A DNA stretch of 56,088 bases, from positions 1 through 56,088 of the forward strand of contig JAHHID010000047.1 in NCBI GenBank assembly GCA_019359015.1, read 5' to 3'. This document shows positions 27,800 to 37,253 of the stretch, piece by piece. The notes beneath the pieces were generated by a model. The model saw only the letters and a program-made list of their open reading frames with translations. It was not told where the DNA came from and made no database searches. This DNA is from Spirirestis rafaelensis WJT71-NPBG6 (lineage in GTDB: Bacteria > Cyanobacteriota > Cyanobacteriia > Cyanobacteriales > Nostocaceae). Numbering within the stretch: position 1 is the stretch's first letter; each line of letters starts with the position of its first letter. A program made the translations under genes and the position numbers.

Positions 27800-28876
27800 A
27801 TGCAAGTCAAGCTGACCAATCGACAACAGCATATACTTTGGGCAACGGTACGTCACTACATCGCTACCGCAGAGCCTGTGGGTTCTAAAGCTTTGCTTGA
27901 AGAATATGACCTAGGTGTTAGTTCAGCCACAATTCGCAACGTGATGGGTTTCTTAGAAAAAGGTGGGTTGCTTTACCAACCTCACACCTCTGCTGGACGT
28001 GTACCTTCTGACTCTGGCTATCGCACTTATGTAGACCAGCTGATTACACCTTCAGAAAATTTATCACGAGAGGTAGAAGCGGTACTTCAAAAGCGCCTCA
28101 AGTGGGAAGATTGGAGTTTAGAGGCTCTACTGCAAGGAGCAGGGCAAATATTGGCAACCTTGAGTGGGTGCATTAGTTTGATTACCATGCCACAAACCGA
28201 ACGAGCAACATTGCGACATTTGCAAATGGTCCAAATTGAAGCGGGACGGGTAATGCTGATTGTAGTGACGGATGCTTATGAGACGCATTCGACATTAATG
28301 GATTTGCCAGCAGCATCACCAGAAACACAACTTGAGCCAGAAGTCCTGGATCGTGAGTTGCAGATTATTTCTAACTTTTTAAATAGCCACTTGCGGGGAC
28401 GGAGTTTGTTAGAATTAGCGACTCTCGACTGGACGGAGTTAGATCAAGAGTTCCAACGTTACGGAGAATTTTTGAAACACTCAGCAGCAGAATTAGCTCG
28501 TCGCACTGTTACACCATCTGCTACACAAATTATGATTCGCGGTGTAGCAGAAGTTTTGCGCCAGCCAGAATTTTCTCAACTACAACAAGTGCAAACGATC
28601 ATCCAACTGCTGGAGGAAGAACAAGACCAACTGTGGCGGTTAATATTTGAGGAGCCAGAAGCGGATGAGGTGGGTAAATCACGGGTAATGGTTCGGATTG
28701 GATCGGAAAACCCCCTAGAACCGATACGTACCTGTACCTTGATTTCTGCCACTTATCGCCGAGGTTCAATACCTGTAGGAAGTGTAGGAGTTTTGGGACC
28801 AACGCGCTTAGATTATGAAAGTGCGATCGCTGTCGTATCTGCTGCTGCTGATTACCTATCGGAAGCTTTCAGTTAA
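27800..28876 (+). CDS. hrcA: Heat-inducible transcription repressor HrcA
   Basis: Repressor of chaperone operons through the CIRCE operator. The 358-residue protein has the N-terminal winged helix ([45 protein letters not shown]) with the conserved [18 protein letters not shown] motif, then the GAF-like and dimerisation region ending [20 protein letters not shown]. Its target groEL or groESL genes are not in this window, and no CIRCE site precedes it. The next gene starts 12 bp after its stop. Confidence 0.95.
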   Translation: MQVKLTNRQQHILWATVRHYIATAEPVGSKALLEEYDLGVSSATIRNVMGFLEKGGLLYQPHTSAGRVPSDSGYRTYVDQLITPSENLSREVEAVLQKRLKWEDWSLEALLQGAGQILATLSGCISLITMPQTERATLRHLQMVQIEAGRVMLIVVTDAYETHSTLMDLPAASPETQLEPEVLDRELQIISNFLNSHLRGRSLLELATLDWTELDQEFQRYGEFLKHSAAELARRTVTPSATQIMIRGVAEVLRQPEFSQLQQVQTIIQLLEEEQDQLWRLIFEEPEADEVGKSRVMVRIGSENPLEPIRTCTLISATYRRGSIPVGSVGVLGPTRLDYESAIAVVSAAADYLSEAFS

Positions 28877-28888
28877 CCAACTTGAAAC

Positions 28889-29572
28889 ATGTTGAGAAAA
28901 ATCGCTTTTGGGCTGCTGTGGCTGGGATTTAGTACCTATGCTTTTGTGTTTGCCCCTCCTGATCAACCGGATACATTGGAGTTAATTAAAAACCTTTCTA
29001 CCGGACAGTGGCAAGGCATCAACCCTCTAGTAGTAGCACTATTCAACATTATGGGCGTTTTCCCCATAATTTACAGTGCAATATTATTTATTGATGGGAG
29101 GGGGCAAAAAATACCCGCTTGGTTGTTTGCTATTCCCTCTTTCGGAGTTGGTGCATTTGCGATTTTACCTTACTTAGCTTTACGCGAACCAAATAAACAG
29201 TTTCCTGGCAAAAAAAACTTATTCATCAAACTGTTAGATTCTCGTTTTACAGGTATTGCGCTAACTTTAGGCACAATTATTTTAGTTGCTTATGGCTTAC
29301 AGGGCGGTGATTGGGGAAATTTTGTCCAACAGTGGCAAACTAGCCGCTTTATTCATGTAATGAGTTTAGATTTCTGCGTACTTTGCCTAGTATTTCCTGC
29401 ATTGGTAGGAGATGATATGGCCCGTCGCGATGTGAAAAATCCTCAGTTACTTCGGTTAATCAGCTTGATACCGTTGTTGGGTTCTTTAATATATTTGTCT
29501 GTGCGTCCACCTTTATTAGAAGATGGTGCAGAGACAGTATCTATTAAACAACAACCCGCCGCGAATTTATAA
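28889..29572 (+). CDS. Multi-pass membrane protein of unknown function, paralogue 1
   Basis: A 227-residue protein with about six hydrophobic segments. It starts only 12 bp after hrcA, so it may be cotranscribed. Conserved features shared with its paralogue at 29719 include DTLELIKN, NPLVVALFNIMGVFPIIYSA, LFIDGR, LPYLALREPN and LVGDDMARR. The family resembles conserved cyanobacterial/plastid membrane proteins without a firmly known role; I do not assign a function. Alternative: a photosynthesis-related accessory protein, by phylogenetic distribution only. Confidence 0.8.
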   Translation: MLRKIAFGLLWLGFSTYAFVFAPPDQPDTLELIKNLSTGQWQGINPLVVALFNIMGVFPIIYSAILFIDGRGQKIPAWLFAIPSFGVGAFAILPYLALREPNKQFPGKKNLFIKLLDSRFTGIALTLGTIILVAYGLQGGDWGNFVQQWQTSRFIHVMSLDFCVLCLVFPALVGDDMARRDVKNPQLLRLISLIPLLGSLIYLSVRPPLLEDGAETVSIKQQPAANL

Positions 29573-29580
29573 ATTTAAAT

Positions 29581-29628
29581 TGTAGTAAGCACGCTTTGTG
29601 CTTAAAAAAGCCTTGAAACGCTTACTAC
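29581..29628. repeat. 48-bp palindromic repeat, copy 1
   Basis: TGTAGTAAGCACGCTTTGTG ... CGCTTACTAC: the GTAGTAAGC and GCTTACTAC ends form an outer stem around an inner AAGCACgctttGTGCTT hairpin. A near-identical second copy lies 24 bp further on, and a third at 45517-45563. It separates the two membrane paralogues and could affect their mRNA. Confidence 0.85.
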
Positions 29629-29651
29629 TAAATACCTCATCTTTTTTGTAT

Positions 29652-29699
29652 TGTAGTAAGCACGCTTTGTGCTTAAATAAGCGTTGAAACGCTTACTAC
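29652..29699. repeat. 48-bp palindromic repeat, copy 2
   Basis: The same unit as 29581-29628, in direct orientation, differing at a few bases (AAATAAGCGTTG against AAAAAAGCCTTG). The GCG/CGC change is compatible with stem pairing. The pair of direct copies flanks a 23-bp spacer just upstream of the second membrane paralogue, which starts 20 bp later. Confidence 0.85.
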
Positions 29700-29718
29700 G
29701 AAATATCTACTTTTTAAT

Positions 29719-30366
29719 ATGAATATAAAAATTGCTCTTTGGTTGGTATGGGTGGGATTTATAGCTTATATTTTACTGCTGTCTCCGCCACTGCATTTAG
29801 ATGACACCTTAACTTTACTGAAAAATATATTTACTCTGAATTTTTCGGAGATAAATCCAATTATTTCGTCTTTATTTGCCTTGATAGGTATCTGGCTATT
29901 AATTTACAGCGGGTTGTTGTTTATTGATGGTAGGATGCAATCAATTCCTTTTTATCCTTTTGCTTTAGCATCAGTAGCCTCAGGTGTAATAGGTTTAATT
30001 CCTTATTTGGCTTTGCGTAACTCTAATCAAGCATTTTCTGGTCGAAAGGATTCTTTTTTGAATCTGTTAGATTCTCGCTTTTTTGGAATTGTTTTGAGTT
30101 TAAGTACAATTCCCTTACTTGCCTATGGTTTTGGCTTTGGTGATTGGGGGGATTTTGTCCAGCAGTTTCAAAGCGATCGCTTTATTCATGGCATGAGTTT
30201 AGCATTCTGCCTTTTTTGCCTTTTATTCCCAACTGTGCTCGGTGATGATATGGCACGTCGAAGCTGGAATAATCCTCTTATTTTTTGGACAGTGACGCTT
30301 ATACCGCTATTCGGTCCCTTAGTTTATCTTTCTTTGCGTCCGTCTTTACCAGAAACTACAAGGTGA
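29719..30366 (+). CDS. Multi-pass membrane protein of unknown function, paralogue 2
   Basis: A 215-residue paralogue of the gene at 28889. The same blocks recur: DTLTLLKN, NPIISSLFALIGIWLLIYSG, LFIDGR, IPYLALRNSN, GFGDWGDFVQQFQSDRFIHG and LGDDMARRSWNNP. It lacks the C-terminal extension (KQQPAANL) of copy 1. The tandem arrangement points to a local duplication, old enough for substantial divergence. Transcribed in the same direction, separated from copy 1 by two palindromic repeats. Confidence 0.8.
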   Translation: MNIKIALWLVWVGFIAYILLLSPPLHLDDTLTLLKNIFTLNFSEINPIISSLFALIGIWLLIYSGLLFIDGRMQSIPFYPFALASVASGVIGLIPYLALRNSNQAFSGRKDSFLNLLDSRFFGIVLSLSTIPLLAYGFGFGDWGDFVQQFQSDRFIHGMSLAFCLFCLLFPTVLGDDMARRSWNNPLIFWTVTLIPLFGPLVYLSLRPSLPETTR

Positions 30367-30417
30367 AGAATAGCTAATTGGATTAGGAGTTAAATCTAAG
30401 TCTTTAACTCCTGAGTT

Positions 30418-31179
30418 TTAACTCTTAACAGCTAACTTGCTTTTATAAATTTCTGGTAACTGCCACCAAGAAACATGAGGACATTCATGATGTTCTTCAT
30501 GGTAGCCAAAATGATAGCAGGTGATAAATGACCACCAAATTGGACGGGAGATTGTTTGGGCACGATGAGGTTCACTGTAACCTGATTCTGGCTCAGTATG
30601 AGGTAAGAAAGTGCCAAAATAAAATAACTGGAATGAACTTAAGACCGAGGGTATAGCCCAAAAGTAAGTTAAATTATCTTCGGGTATATGGGTTGTGTAA
30701 TGGACAATATTATAAATAGCCATCAAAGCAATAATTTGAGTCCAACTCCAGTAACCCTTCATAAAATGAAAGTACCAAGCAAAGAAATTTTTATGTTTAC
30801 CGTTGTGAAAATCCGGGTCTGTTTCACTAGCGGGATTGTGGTGATGTAACCAATGTTTTTTCAATAACTTTTGATATGGTAAAAGTCCATAAAGAGAAAG
30901 GCATAATGTCCCCATAAAATGGTTAAATTTAACATTTTGAGGAAAGACTACACCATGCATGGCATCATGTGCCGTAATAAATAAACCGGTATATAGAAAT
31001 GTTTGCCAAAGTATGATTGGCAATAACATTAAAAAATTAAAGTGGGTAATGTCAACCGAAAGTAAGATAATAAGACTAATTGCCCATAATGCAATAATGG
31101 CAATAGCAATAAAAACTCCGCTATTCGATTGAGTAGTTAATTTTATTGGAGGACTGGGCACTTGTTCTAATGAGATCAC
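30418..31179 (-). CDS. crtW: CrtW-type beta-carotene ketolase
   Basis: Membrane di-iron oxygenase that adds 4-keto groups to beta-carotene (echinenone, canthaxanthin) or other rings. The 253 residues carry the three histidine clusters of the family: HDAMHG (71-76), HWLHHHNP (109-116) and YHFGYHEEHHECP followed by VSWWQLPE. LWAISLIILLS and LWQTFLYTGLFITAHDAMHG match Nostoc CrtW proteins closely. CrtW acts in the membrane alongside other carotenoid enzymes, none of which are adjacent. The neighbouring Hlip gene suggests a photoprotection context. CrtO-type ketolases are unrelated. Confidence 0.92.
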   Translation of the reverse strand: MISLEQVPSPPIKLTTQSNSGVFIAIAIIALWAISLIILLSVDITHFNFLMLLPIILWQTFLYTGLFITAHDAMHGVVFPQNVKFNHFMGTLCLSLYGLLPYQKLLKKHWLHHHNPASETDPDFHNGKHKNFFAWYFHFMKGYWSWTQIIALMAIYNIVHYTTHIPEDNLTYFWAIPSVLSSFQLFYFGTFLPHTEPESGYSEPHRAQTISRPIWWSFITCYHFGYHEEHHECPHVSWWQLPEIYKSKLAVKS

Positions 31180-31221
31180 ACTATTTCTCCAGGTAGCAGG
31201 TAAAAATTTCGCTATGTATAC

Positions 31222-31370
31222 AGGACTTACGCAACTGGCACATTTATCTGAAAACTGTCACATAGAATTAATATGGCTCTAAGGTTTATAAATCAATGCT
31301 TACAAGCATTTACGGCAAATTGAAATATATGTGCCAGTTGACCTTATATTGTGACGCTTGCGTAAGTCCT
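31222..31370. repeat. 149-bp MITE-like element with AGGACTTACGCAA ends
   Basis: Perfect 13-bp terminal inverted repeats, AGGACTTACGCAA and TTGCGTAAGTCCT, with subterminal CTGGCACAT / TGTGCCAGT also inverted. It has no ORF and is AT-rich inside. TA-containing sequence flanks both ends, consistent with transposition by an absent transposase. It occupies the crtW-Hlip gap, upstream of crtW. Confidence 0.8.
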
Positions 31371-31501
31371 AGTATAGTCATAGGTAATTACACTAACCAT
31401 ATGCTTCAAAAATTCTAGAGGTTAGTGTTATATGTTCAACATCGCCAAATAACTAAATATTTAGAAATGTTAAGTTGTGCTAACTATTATTACATATATG
31501 A

Positions 31502-31541
31502 GGACACTCGAAAGCATCGTTTGCATTCCCTCCGAGTGTCC
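31502..31541 (-). terminator. Candidate terminator hairpin after the Hlip gene
   Basis: GGACACTCG and CGAGTGTCC form a perfect 9-bp stem around a 22-nt loop, 56 bp beyond the Hlip stop codon. No strong U-run follows on the minus strand, so termination is only suggested. Confidence 0.45.
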
Positions 31542-31596
31542 GATGTTATAGGGTAAGTTTATGAAGGTTGATTGACCCAAGCAGCTAAAACATTAT

Positions 31597-31857
31597 TTAG
31601 CGGGCATAGGAAACGAGGTTTAATACGTCGCGTACCACGCTGTAACCGTTCAAGTCCCAAAGCAGGTAAGCAAGAAAACCGATCATTGCAAAGCGTCCGT
31701 TCCATAGTTCAGCTTGAGGAGTAAATCCAAATTTGAACGCATTGCGATCGCTTCCATTGTAGGAGGTTTCGGTTGCATCAGTGGGGAATGGTCCTACAGG
31801 ATTGCTATTGTTTATAGTCGAGGGGCTTTCGAGTGCATTAGGGCGTGATGGTTCCAT
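31597..31857 (-). CDS. High-light-inducible protein (Hlip/SCP)
   Basis: An 86-residue single-helix chlorophyll-binding protein. A 44-residue polar N-terminus is followed by GFTPQAELWNGRFAMIGFLA, with the E-x-x-N-G-R pigment-binding signature at 50-55 and a helix to LLWDL. Hlips bind chlorophyll and carotenoid in the thylakoid membrane and quench or deliver pigments, usually with photosystem II or ChlG. Many are induced by high light; no regulatory element is identifiable here. Nearby crtW fits a pigment-protection role, though the genes are separated by the MITE-like element. Confidence 0.94.
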   Translation of the reverse strand: MEPSRPNALESPSTINNSNPVGPFPTDATETSYNGSDRNAFKFGFTPQAELWNGRFAMIGFLAYLLWDLNGYSVVRDVLNLVSYAR

Positions 31858-32223
31858 TGTTAAATTTCCTAAATTGTTTATTTACAATTTCATATTATTC
31901 AGGTAAAGACATAACGCTATCTATCCGTGGTTCCAAAGTATCAACAAGTCCAAAGGATGAGATTTTGGCATTCTGGGGAAAGACTTGTATCGCTTTCGTA
32001 TTAATTAACATTGCATTAACCTATCAAATAGAGGATTTTCCTTTAATGGATTATAGTAATTGCGTATACAAAGAAAATTTAAAATAATAACTTCTGACAA
32101 TCAAGTCAAATGAGAGCAGGAATATATAGGACAAATTCTTATCGAAAATCTAACGCTAGTCAGAAGGATTCTGGAAAATTATTGCCCAAACTATAAATAG
32201 TAAGTAGCATTTTTATTTAAAGT

Positions 32224-33042
32224 ATGGCTCCTACAGTGTTTATTACAGGTGCTTCCCACGGTATTGGTAAAGCAACTGCTCTTATGTTTGCCCGCAAAGG
32301 CTATGATCTCGTTCTTACAGCGCGTCAGATTGACTCGCTGGAAAGCGCGGCAGAGGAAATCCAAAGTGTTACTAATGCAACACCACTAACCGTTTCTTGC
32401 GATGTTACAGAACCATCACAGGTAAACGCAGCAGTAGAAAAAGCGTTAGAGCATTATGGCAATATCGACATACTGGTAAACAATGCAGGTATTTATGCAT
32501 CCGGACCAGTTGAGCAGTTTTCTTTGAGAGATTGGTCTCAAGTTATAGATATTAATTTATGGGGATATATCCACACAATTAATGCCCTTCTGCCTCATTT
32601 CTTGGAACGTAGAAGCGGAAGCATTATTAATTTAAGTTCCATTGGTGGTAAAGTTGCTACTCCTTATTTAGTCCCCTATTGCACGACCAAGTTTGCTGTC
32701 ACAGGTTTGACAGAAGCATTACAGGCAGAATTAAAGCCGAAAGGTATTCATGTTTGTGGGATTTACCCAAACTTAATTAAGAGTGATTTTTTAGACCGGG
32801 CAATTTTTCGAGGTCAGGATGAGGAGGATACCAAAAACCGTCGCGAACAGCTCAATAGTGTGGTAAAAACTCCTGTGGTGGAGAAGCCTGAGGATGTGGC
32901 TAATGCTATCTGGGATGCAGTTAAAAATCAACGGTCTGAGGTACTAGTTGGTTCGGCTAATTTTTCACAAGCAGTTTATCGGTTGTTTCCTGGAGCACTT
33001 CAGTGGGTTTCTCGACAAGCTTTAAAAAATAAGGATAAATAA
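32224..33042 (+). CDS. Short-chain dehydrogenase/reductase
   Basis: A 272-residue classical SDR. The Rossmann cofactor motif is TGASHGIGKA (residues 8-17), with NNAG and the catalytic YCTTK (Y-x-x-x-K) and upstream serine NLSSIGG. ARQIDS after the second strand carries an arginine that suggests NADP(H) preference. The substrate is unknown. It is preceded by about 350 bp in which only one doubtful ORF exists (rejected). It shares no operon with its neighbours. Confidence 0.9.
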   Translation: MAPTVFITGASHGIGKATALMFARKGYDLVLTARQIDSLESAAEEIQSVTNATPLTVSCDVTEPSQVNAAVEKALEHYGNIDILVNNAGIYASGPVEQFSLRDWSQVIDINLWGYIHTINALLPHFLERRSGSIINLSSIGGKVATPYLVPYCTTKFAVTGLTEALQAELKPKGIHVCGIYPNLIKSDFLDRAIFRGQDEEDTKNRREQLNSVVKTPVVEKPEDVANAIWDAVKNQRSEVLVGSANFSQAVYRLFPGALQWVSRQALKNKDK

Positions 33043-33219
33043 TATCTGAATATAACTTGTAGTAAGCACTCTTCGTGTTTCTTTAAACTCAACTTACCCA
33101 ATATCAATGTAGTCAAAAGCCGGAAATGCTAACCAGTTAAAAAATGCAGCTGTTTAGTTCCAAATCTGTAGCTATGTATAAAATAGCTGTTTTGGCGATC
33201 GCACAGAAGGTTGTAGATT

Positions 33220-33399
33220 AGATCTCTTGCACTCATTCCCTAACACCCCTCCCCTTGGTAAGCTGATACTTCATTACCCACCACGTCAAAACCTACTAAC
33301 ACCCCTCCCCTTAATCCCCTCCCCTTGGTAAGGGGAGGGGAGACAAAGCGTAGCTTTGGCGGGGTGGGGTTCAAATTTTGTGATTTATGCAAGAGTCTG
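33220..33399. repeat. Family B inverted-repeat element
   Basis: Ends AGATCTCTTGCA and TGCAAGAGTCT are inverted. Inside are CACCCCTCCCC runs, CTTGGTAAGGGGAGGGGAGA and CAAAGCGTAGCTTTGGCGGG, the same internal sequence as the copies at 45093-45219 and 46851-47093, here in the opposite orientation. No ORF. It abuts the IS630-type remnant that starts at 33403. Confidence 0.75.
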
Positions 33400-33402
33400 A
33401 CC

Positions 33403-34164
33403 TAATACCATTTCTTTATGAAGCTGCGCTAAATAAAGCTTCAAGAATAAAGTCGTAAGAAGTGAGAGAGGCAATCATCTCAGGTGTAATTTCTTTGAGG
33501 ACATCAGTTAACTTCTGCTGTAGTTGTGTGAGGGTTTTACAATTTTCCCATTGGAGTTTAAATTTGAGAAATTCCCAAAACCGCTCAATTGGGTTGAGTT
33601 CAGGAGAGTGAGGAGGTTGAAAAATAGGGATAATATTATCTGGATAATCGAGAGCTTTCGCTTTGTGAAAAGACCCTTGGTCGAACTGGATAACCGCGAT
33701 GTCATCACCAAGGTCAGCAGAGAGTAACTCCAAAAAGTGTTGAAAACAATTGTTGAATTTGACCATAGCTTTGAAACCCAGATGGTTCCTGCAATTGCTG
33801 TTTCAAGCGTTCTAAGTCTGAACCACTGATGCTTGAAACTTTCCCTGGTGCATGTTTTACTTCAAGCAAGCCCCTTCGTCCTTTATCTTTATACTTTCTC
33901 ACCCAACGAGTTATAGTTGCTTCATCACGCCCTAAACGTTCAGAAGCGCGATCGCCTGCTGCTCACTTGACCACTCTTAAGCCAATAGAGCATTTGCAAT
34001 CAATCGAATGCTGCTTGCCTCTGTCGCATGTCTGAGAGCTTTTTCCAATTCTTCTTGGCTTTCTGAAATCTCAATTTGGAATGGACGACTCATAACAAAA
34101 TTACTAAATGCACCCATCTATAAGTTTGACGTAGAGGAGCGCATCTTCATACAGAATTGGTATA
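33403..34164 (-). mobile_element. Decayed IS630-type insertion sequence
   Basis: About 760 bp bounded by imperfect inverted repeats of about 26 bp: TAATACCATTTCTTTATGAA at the left and, inverted, TATACCAATTCTGTATGAAG at the right, with TA dinucleotides at the edges as expected for the TA-specific IS630/Tc1 group. Inside is a single broken transposase gene on the minus strand. Similar ends also bound an empty 120-bp element at 50883-51002. Confidence 0.8.
33416..34093 (-). pseudogene. Broken IS630-family transposase
   Basis: From ATG at 34093 the reading starts MSRPFQIEISESQEELEKAL and runs to a stop near 33980. Other frames then continue with LGRDEATITRWVRKYKDKG (helix-turn-helix; in phase at 33902-33714) and finally VIQFDQGSFHKAKAL and HSPELNPIERFWEFLKFKLQ (33766-33416), the DDE catalytic end with the conserved NPIE glutamate. 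At least two frameshifts separate the pieces, so no functional transposase can be made without programmed shifts. IS630 relatives can use a single shift, but the stop near the N-terminus argues for decay. Confidence 0.85.
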
Positions 34165-34869
34165 AGAGACTCAATATAAATACAAGTATTGAGGTCTATT
34201 TAATATAATTGGCGATCGCCCAACAGACACCAATAATGTAGATGGCTACACGGCAACTTAACTCAACAATTAAAACCATTGTGATGATAGGCTTTTGAGT
34301 CTATATATATATTTGCTGGGGCAATTTCAGTTTAAAGGAATTTTCTACATTAACAACAAATCGTCAAACTTTGAGTTTAAATCTGAAGTTTCCGAAAAAA
34401 TTTACTGTTTACCTAAGAATGATTGAAAGATGAGGAATAGAGCTATTGCATTCCTCAATAACATACCCACCTCAAAACTCGTTTCAAGCAGGCGATCGCT
34501 AACCCTGATATTCTACGTTAGCTCTCACCAGACACCAGCAATGACTTTAGCCAGGTTGAAACCAAATTAGCACTTTTTTATCGTACCGCATTTGCACGCT
34601 AAATTTAGATGCGTTTACCTTGCTCGGTAATTGCCAATTTATTCAAATAAATTTGTACTTAGAAACACACAATAATCTAACACTAATCTCATTCTGTAGT
34701 TAGAAGTTGGAGAAAGTAATACACAGTTAATTGTTAACTAGCAAGAACAAAGAATCAAACAACGCGCATAAGAATTACCACAGCAGATGCTGCGCTAGCT
34801 GCTCGAACAAGAGTAGCCCTGTGCGTCTGCGCGCTTTTTTTACTCAATACCCGGTTGAAAGGAGAATTG
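34165..34869. other. Gene-free region between the IS remnant and the transferred SDR
   Basis: About 700 bp. AT-rich up to 34700, with HIP1 sites near 34213 and 34494, then GC-richer DNA from about 34790 with a short GC stretch and T-run (GCGTCTGCGCGCTTTTTTT). Frames open here are shadows or very short. The composition change marks the left edge of the probable acquired segment. Confidence 0.5.
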
Positions 34870-35748
34870 ATGACATCACAGAACTTACAGCAACAAAGAC
34901 CGAAGCCGCCGTTTCCCGAACAACAGCAAGAGGTGCCGGGGCTAGAGTCACAGATGAACCCGAGGCCCGACTACGGCGAAAATTCCTATCGCGGTTCCGG
35001 AAAACAGCAAGGCAAAGCCGCCATCATCACGGGTGGCGACTCTGGTATCGGGCGGGCAGTCGCGCTTGCCTTCGCCCGCGAAGGTGCTGACGTGCTGATT
35101 GCCTATCTCAATGAAGAGTCCGACGCGCAGGAAACCGTTCACATCGTTGAAAAGGAAGGGCGCAAGTGCATCGCGATCGCAGGCGATATCCAGCAGGAGT
35201 CCCACTGTCAACAGATTGTTGAGCGTGCGCGCAGTGAGTTCGGCAAGATCGATATCCTCGTTAACAACGCCGCTTTCCAGATGACGCGACAGAGCCTCGA
35301 TGAAATTTCGTCAGAAGAGTTCGACCGCACATTTAAAACCAACATCTACGCGATGTTCTACCTGTGCAAAGCCGCCGTGCCGCACATGCAGCCAGGTAGC
35401 GCCATCATCAATACCGCCTCCATCAATGCATCTGAGCCAAAGCCGAAACTACTGGCGTATTCCGCTACAAAGGCAGCGATCGTGAACTTCACTGGTGGCT
35501 TGGCGCAATTGGTTGCTGACAAGGGCATCCGGGTTAACGGTGTCGCGCCCGGTCCAGTGTGGACACCCTTGATCCCAGCGACGATGCCAAACGAACAGGT
35601 GACACAGTTCGGGCAAGAGTACCCAATTAAGCGTGCCGCCCAACCAGCGGAACTCGCCCCAGTATACGTGCTGCTTGCTTCCTCTGAAGCCAGCTACGTT
35701 TCCGGTGCGATCATTCCCGTTACTGGCGGTCAGCCCGTCCTTCCATGA
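34870..35748 (+). CDS. SDR-family oxidoreductase, probably acquired
   Basis: A 292-residue SDR with a long polar N-terminal arm (about 45 residues; PGLESQMNPRPDYGENSYRG) before the cofactor motif TGGDSGIGRAVALAFAREGA; NNAA and catalytic YSATK follow. This arm and the C-terminal SYVSGAIIPVTGGQPVLP fit the bacterial stress-associated group of glucose/ribitol dehydrogenase-like SDRs. ATG at 34870 is chosen because a strong AAAGGAGA ribosome-binding site lies just upstream, unusual for this window. GC content and codon choice are clearly higher than in neighbours, as in the following manA-like gene, which suggests horizontal transfer. Confidence 0.9.
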   Translation: MTSQNLQQQRPKPPFPEQQQEVPGLESQMNPRPDYGENSYRGSGKQQGKAAIITGGDSGIGRAVALAFAREGADVLIAYLNEESDAQETVHIVEKEGRKCIAIAGDIQQESHCQQIVERARSEFGKIDILVNNAAFQMTRQSLDEISSEEFDRTFKTNIYAMFYLCKAAVPHMQPGSAIINTASINASEPKPKLLAYSATKAAIVNFTGGLAQLVADKGIRVNGVAPGPVWTPLIPATMPNEQVTQFGQEYPIKRAAQPAELAPVYVLLASSEASYVSGAIIPVTGGQPVLP

Positions 35749-35974
35749 CCAAAGAGGGCAGGGGAAGCTGGGGGAGAAAGAGTTTATGTTTGCCTGTCCC
35801 AGGCTTCTACGCCGAGCAAATTTATGCGTGGAGAACCAGAAAAAATTGAAGCCTTGACTGCATGAGCGCGAGATTCAAGATGTGTTGATTGCAAGCCCCT
35901 CGATTTATGTATGTAGGGGTTTGCTCCCCCTGCTCTCTTCATTTCTATGCCGAATCACTAACGCACTAACATAA

Positions 35975-37051
35975 ATGAACTGGTATCCAATTAAATTAAC
36001 TGCCCACATTAACACCTACGTTTTTGGCGGTCGTCTCATCAAAGAACGACTCGGCAAGGGCAATCTCCCCGATGGTACCGTTGCCGAGACGTGGGAGATC
36101 AGCGACTATCAGGACAAGTCCGGAACCGTCACCAATGGCGAATTCGCCGATCGCACCCTTCACGATCTGGTCGAGGCACACCCGGACGAACTGGTCGGTG
36201 AAGGCTGGCGCGGACCCCACTTCCCTATCCTACAGAAGTTCATTGATGCTTCCGCTCGGCTGCCAATTCACCTGCATCCCGACGACGAGACCGCCCAACG
36301 CCTCTACAGTGAGCCGAACGGCAAAACCGAAGCCTGGTATATTTTGTGGGCGGCACCGAGTGCCAGCATCTTAGCAGGCATAAAACCCGGTTTCAGCCGC
36401 GAGCAATTGTTTGACGCTTTCAAGAAGCAAGACTACGATGCAGTGATGCCACGCTTCCCCATCAAAGCTGGCGACACCGTTTACGTACCGAGCGGGGTGA
36501 TACACAGCTTTGGACCCGACACTTTGATTTTCGAGGTCGAACAAACATCCGACCTTGCGGAGGACGTAATGCCGAGCGACATGCAAGGCAACAGCCGCAG
36601 CGAGGATGAGTGGGAAAAGTGCATCAACGCCACCCTCGACGAATTGCGAACCCACTACCAGCCTCGTCCGAATGCTGGACTGTTACTCGGAGAAGGCGCT
36701 AATCGTTACGTCCTCACCTGCGCTGGACCGTACTTCGCGCTGGAACGCTGGACACTCACTGAAGCCCACATTGAGCCAGATCACCCGTGGCGCTGTATGA
36801 CGATCTCCAACGTGGCAACGCCAGTGCGAATTGAGTACCGGGGTGGAAGCGAGACACTCGCTACAGGGGAGTCATGCATCATCCCGGCTGCCCTAAGTGG
36901 AGTGCGAATCGTGCCCACTCAGCCGCAGGAAGGCGCGGCAAGCTTGATTGTTTGCTATGTCCCGGATCTGGAACGCGATATCCTTACGCCACTACGAAAG
37001 GTTGGTCATTCCGACGAGGAGATACGCGCATTGGGTGAAGTTGGAATTTAG
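35975..37051 (+). CDS. manA: Class I mannose-6-phosphate isomerase-like protein
   Basis: Interconverts mannose-6-phosphate and fructose-6-phosphate; 358 residues. The zinc-site cupin segments are visible: LPIHLHPDDETAQRLYSEPN then GKTEAWYILWAAP, and DTVYVPSGVIHSFGPDTLIF. The short type without the helical insertion resembles ManA proteins of Firmicutes-like origin. It follows the GC-rich SDR by 226 bp, shares its composition, and lacks HIP1-style neighbours, so both were probably gained together. No Shine-Dalgarno sequence is evident. Whether it is a true isomerase or a related sugar isomerase is not decided by sequence alone. Confidence 0.85.
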   Translation: MNWYPIKLTAHINTYVFGGRLIKERLGKGNLPDGTVAETWEISDYQDKSGTVTNGEFADRTLHDLVEAHPDELVGEGWRGPHFPILQKFIDASARLPIHLHPDDETAQRLYSEPNGKTEAWYILWAAPSASILAGIKPGFSREQLFDAFKKQDYDAVMPRFPIKAGDTVYVPSGVIHSFGPDTLIFEVEQTSDLAEDVMPSDMQGNSRSEDEWEKCINATLDELRTHYQPRPNAGLLLGEGANRYVLTCAGPYFALERWTLTEAHIEPDHPWRCMTISNVATPVRIEYRGGSETLATGESCIIPAALSGVRIVPTQPQEGAASLIVCYVPDLERDILTPLRKVGHSDEEIRALGEVGI

Positions 37052-37253
37052 GCAAATGGCACTTCTTGAAGAAGCGATCGCTAGTTGTAGCCCAGTGCCC
37101 TAACACTTGCCTTCGGGCGATCGCTTCCTCAAGTGCGAAAATCACTCAAACGATAAATTCTGATTATTCTGTTGATGCATTAATCAAGGTTTTTATCAAG
37201 ACTAATTTAGATACATTTATCCTGACTGAAGTGCTAACTATTAATTGCGTGTT

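Noticed and set aside
31845-32087. 80-residue plus-strand ORF upstream of the SDR gene
   Set aside because: It overlaps the Hlip start, has unlike-protein composition in the second half and no recognisable features; most likely chance in AT-rich DNA.
33714-33902. Independent small DNA-binding protein
   Set aside because: It is the helix-turn-helix part of the frameshifted IS630 transposase.
34731-35090. 119-residue plus-strand ORF
   Set aside because: Shadow of the GC-rich SDR gene in another frame, with an arginine-rich artefactual composition.
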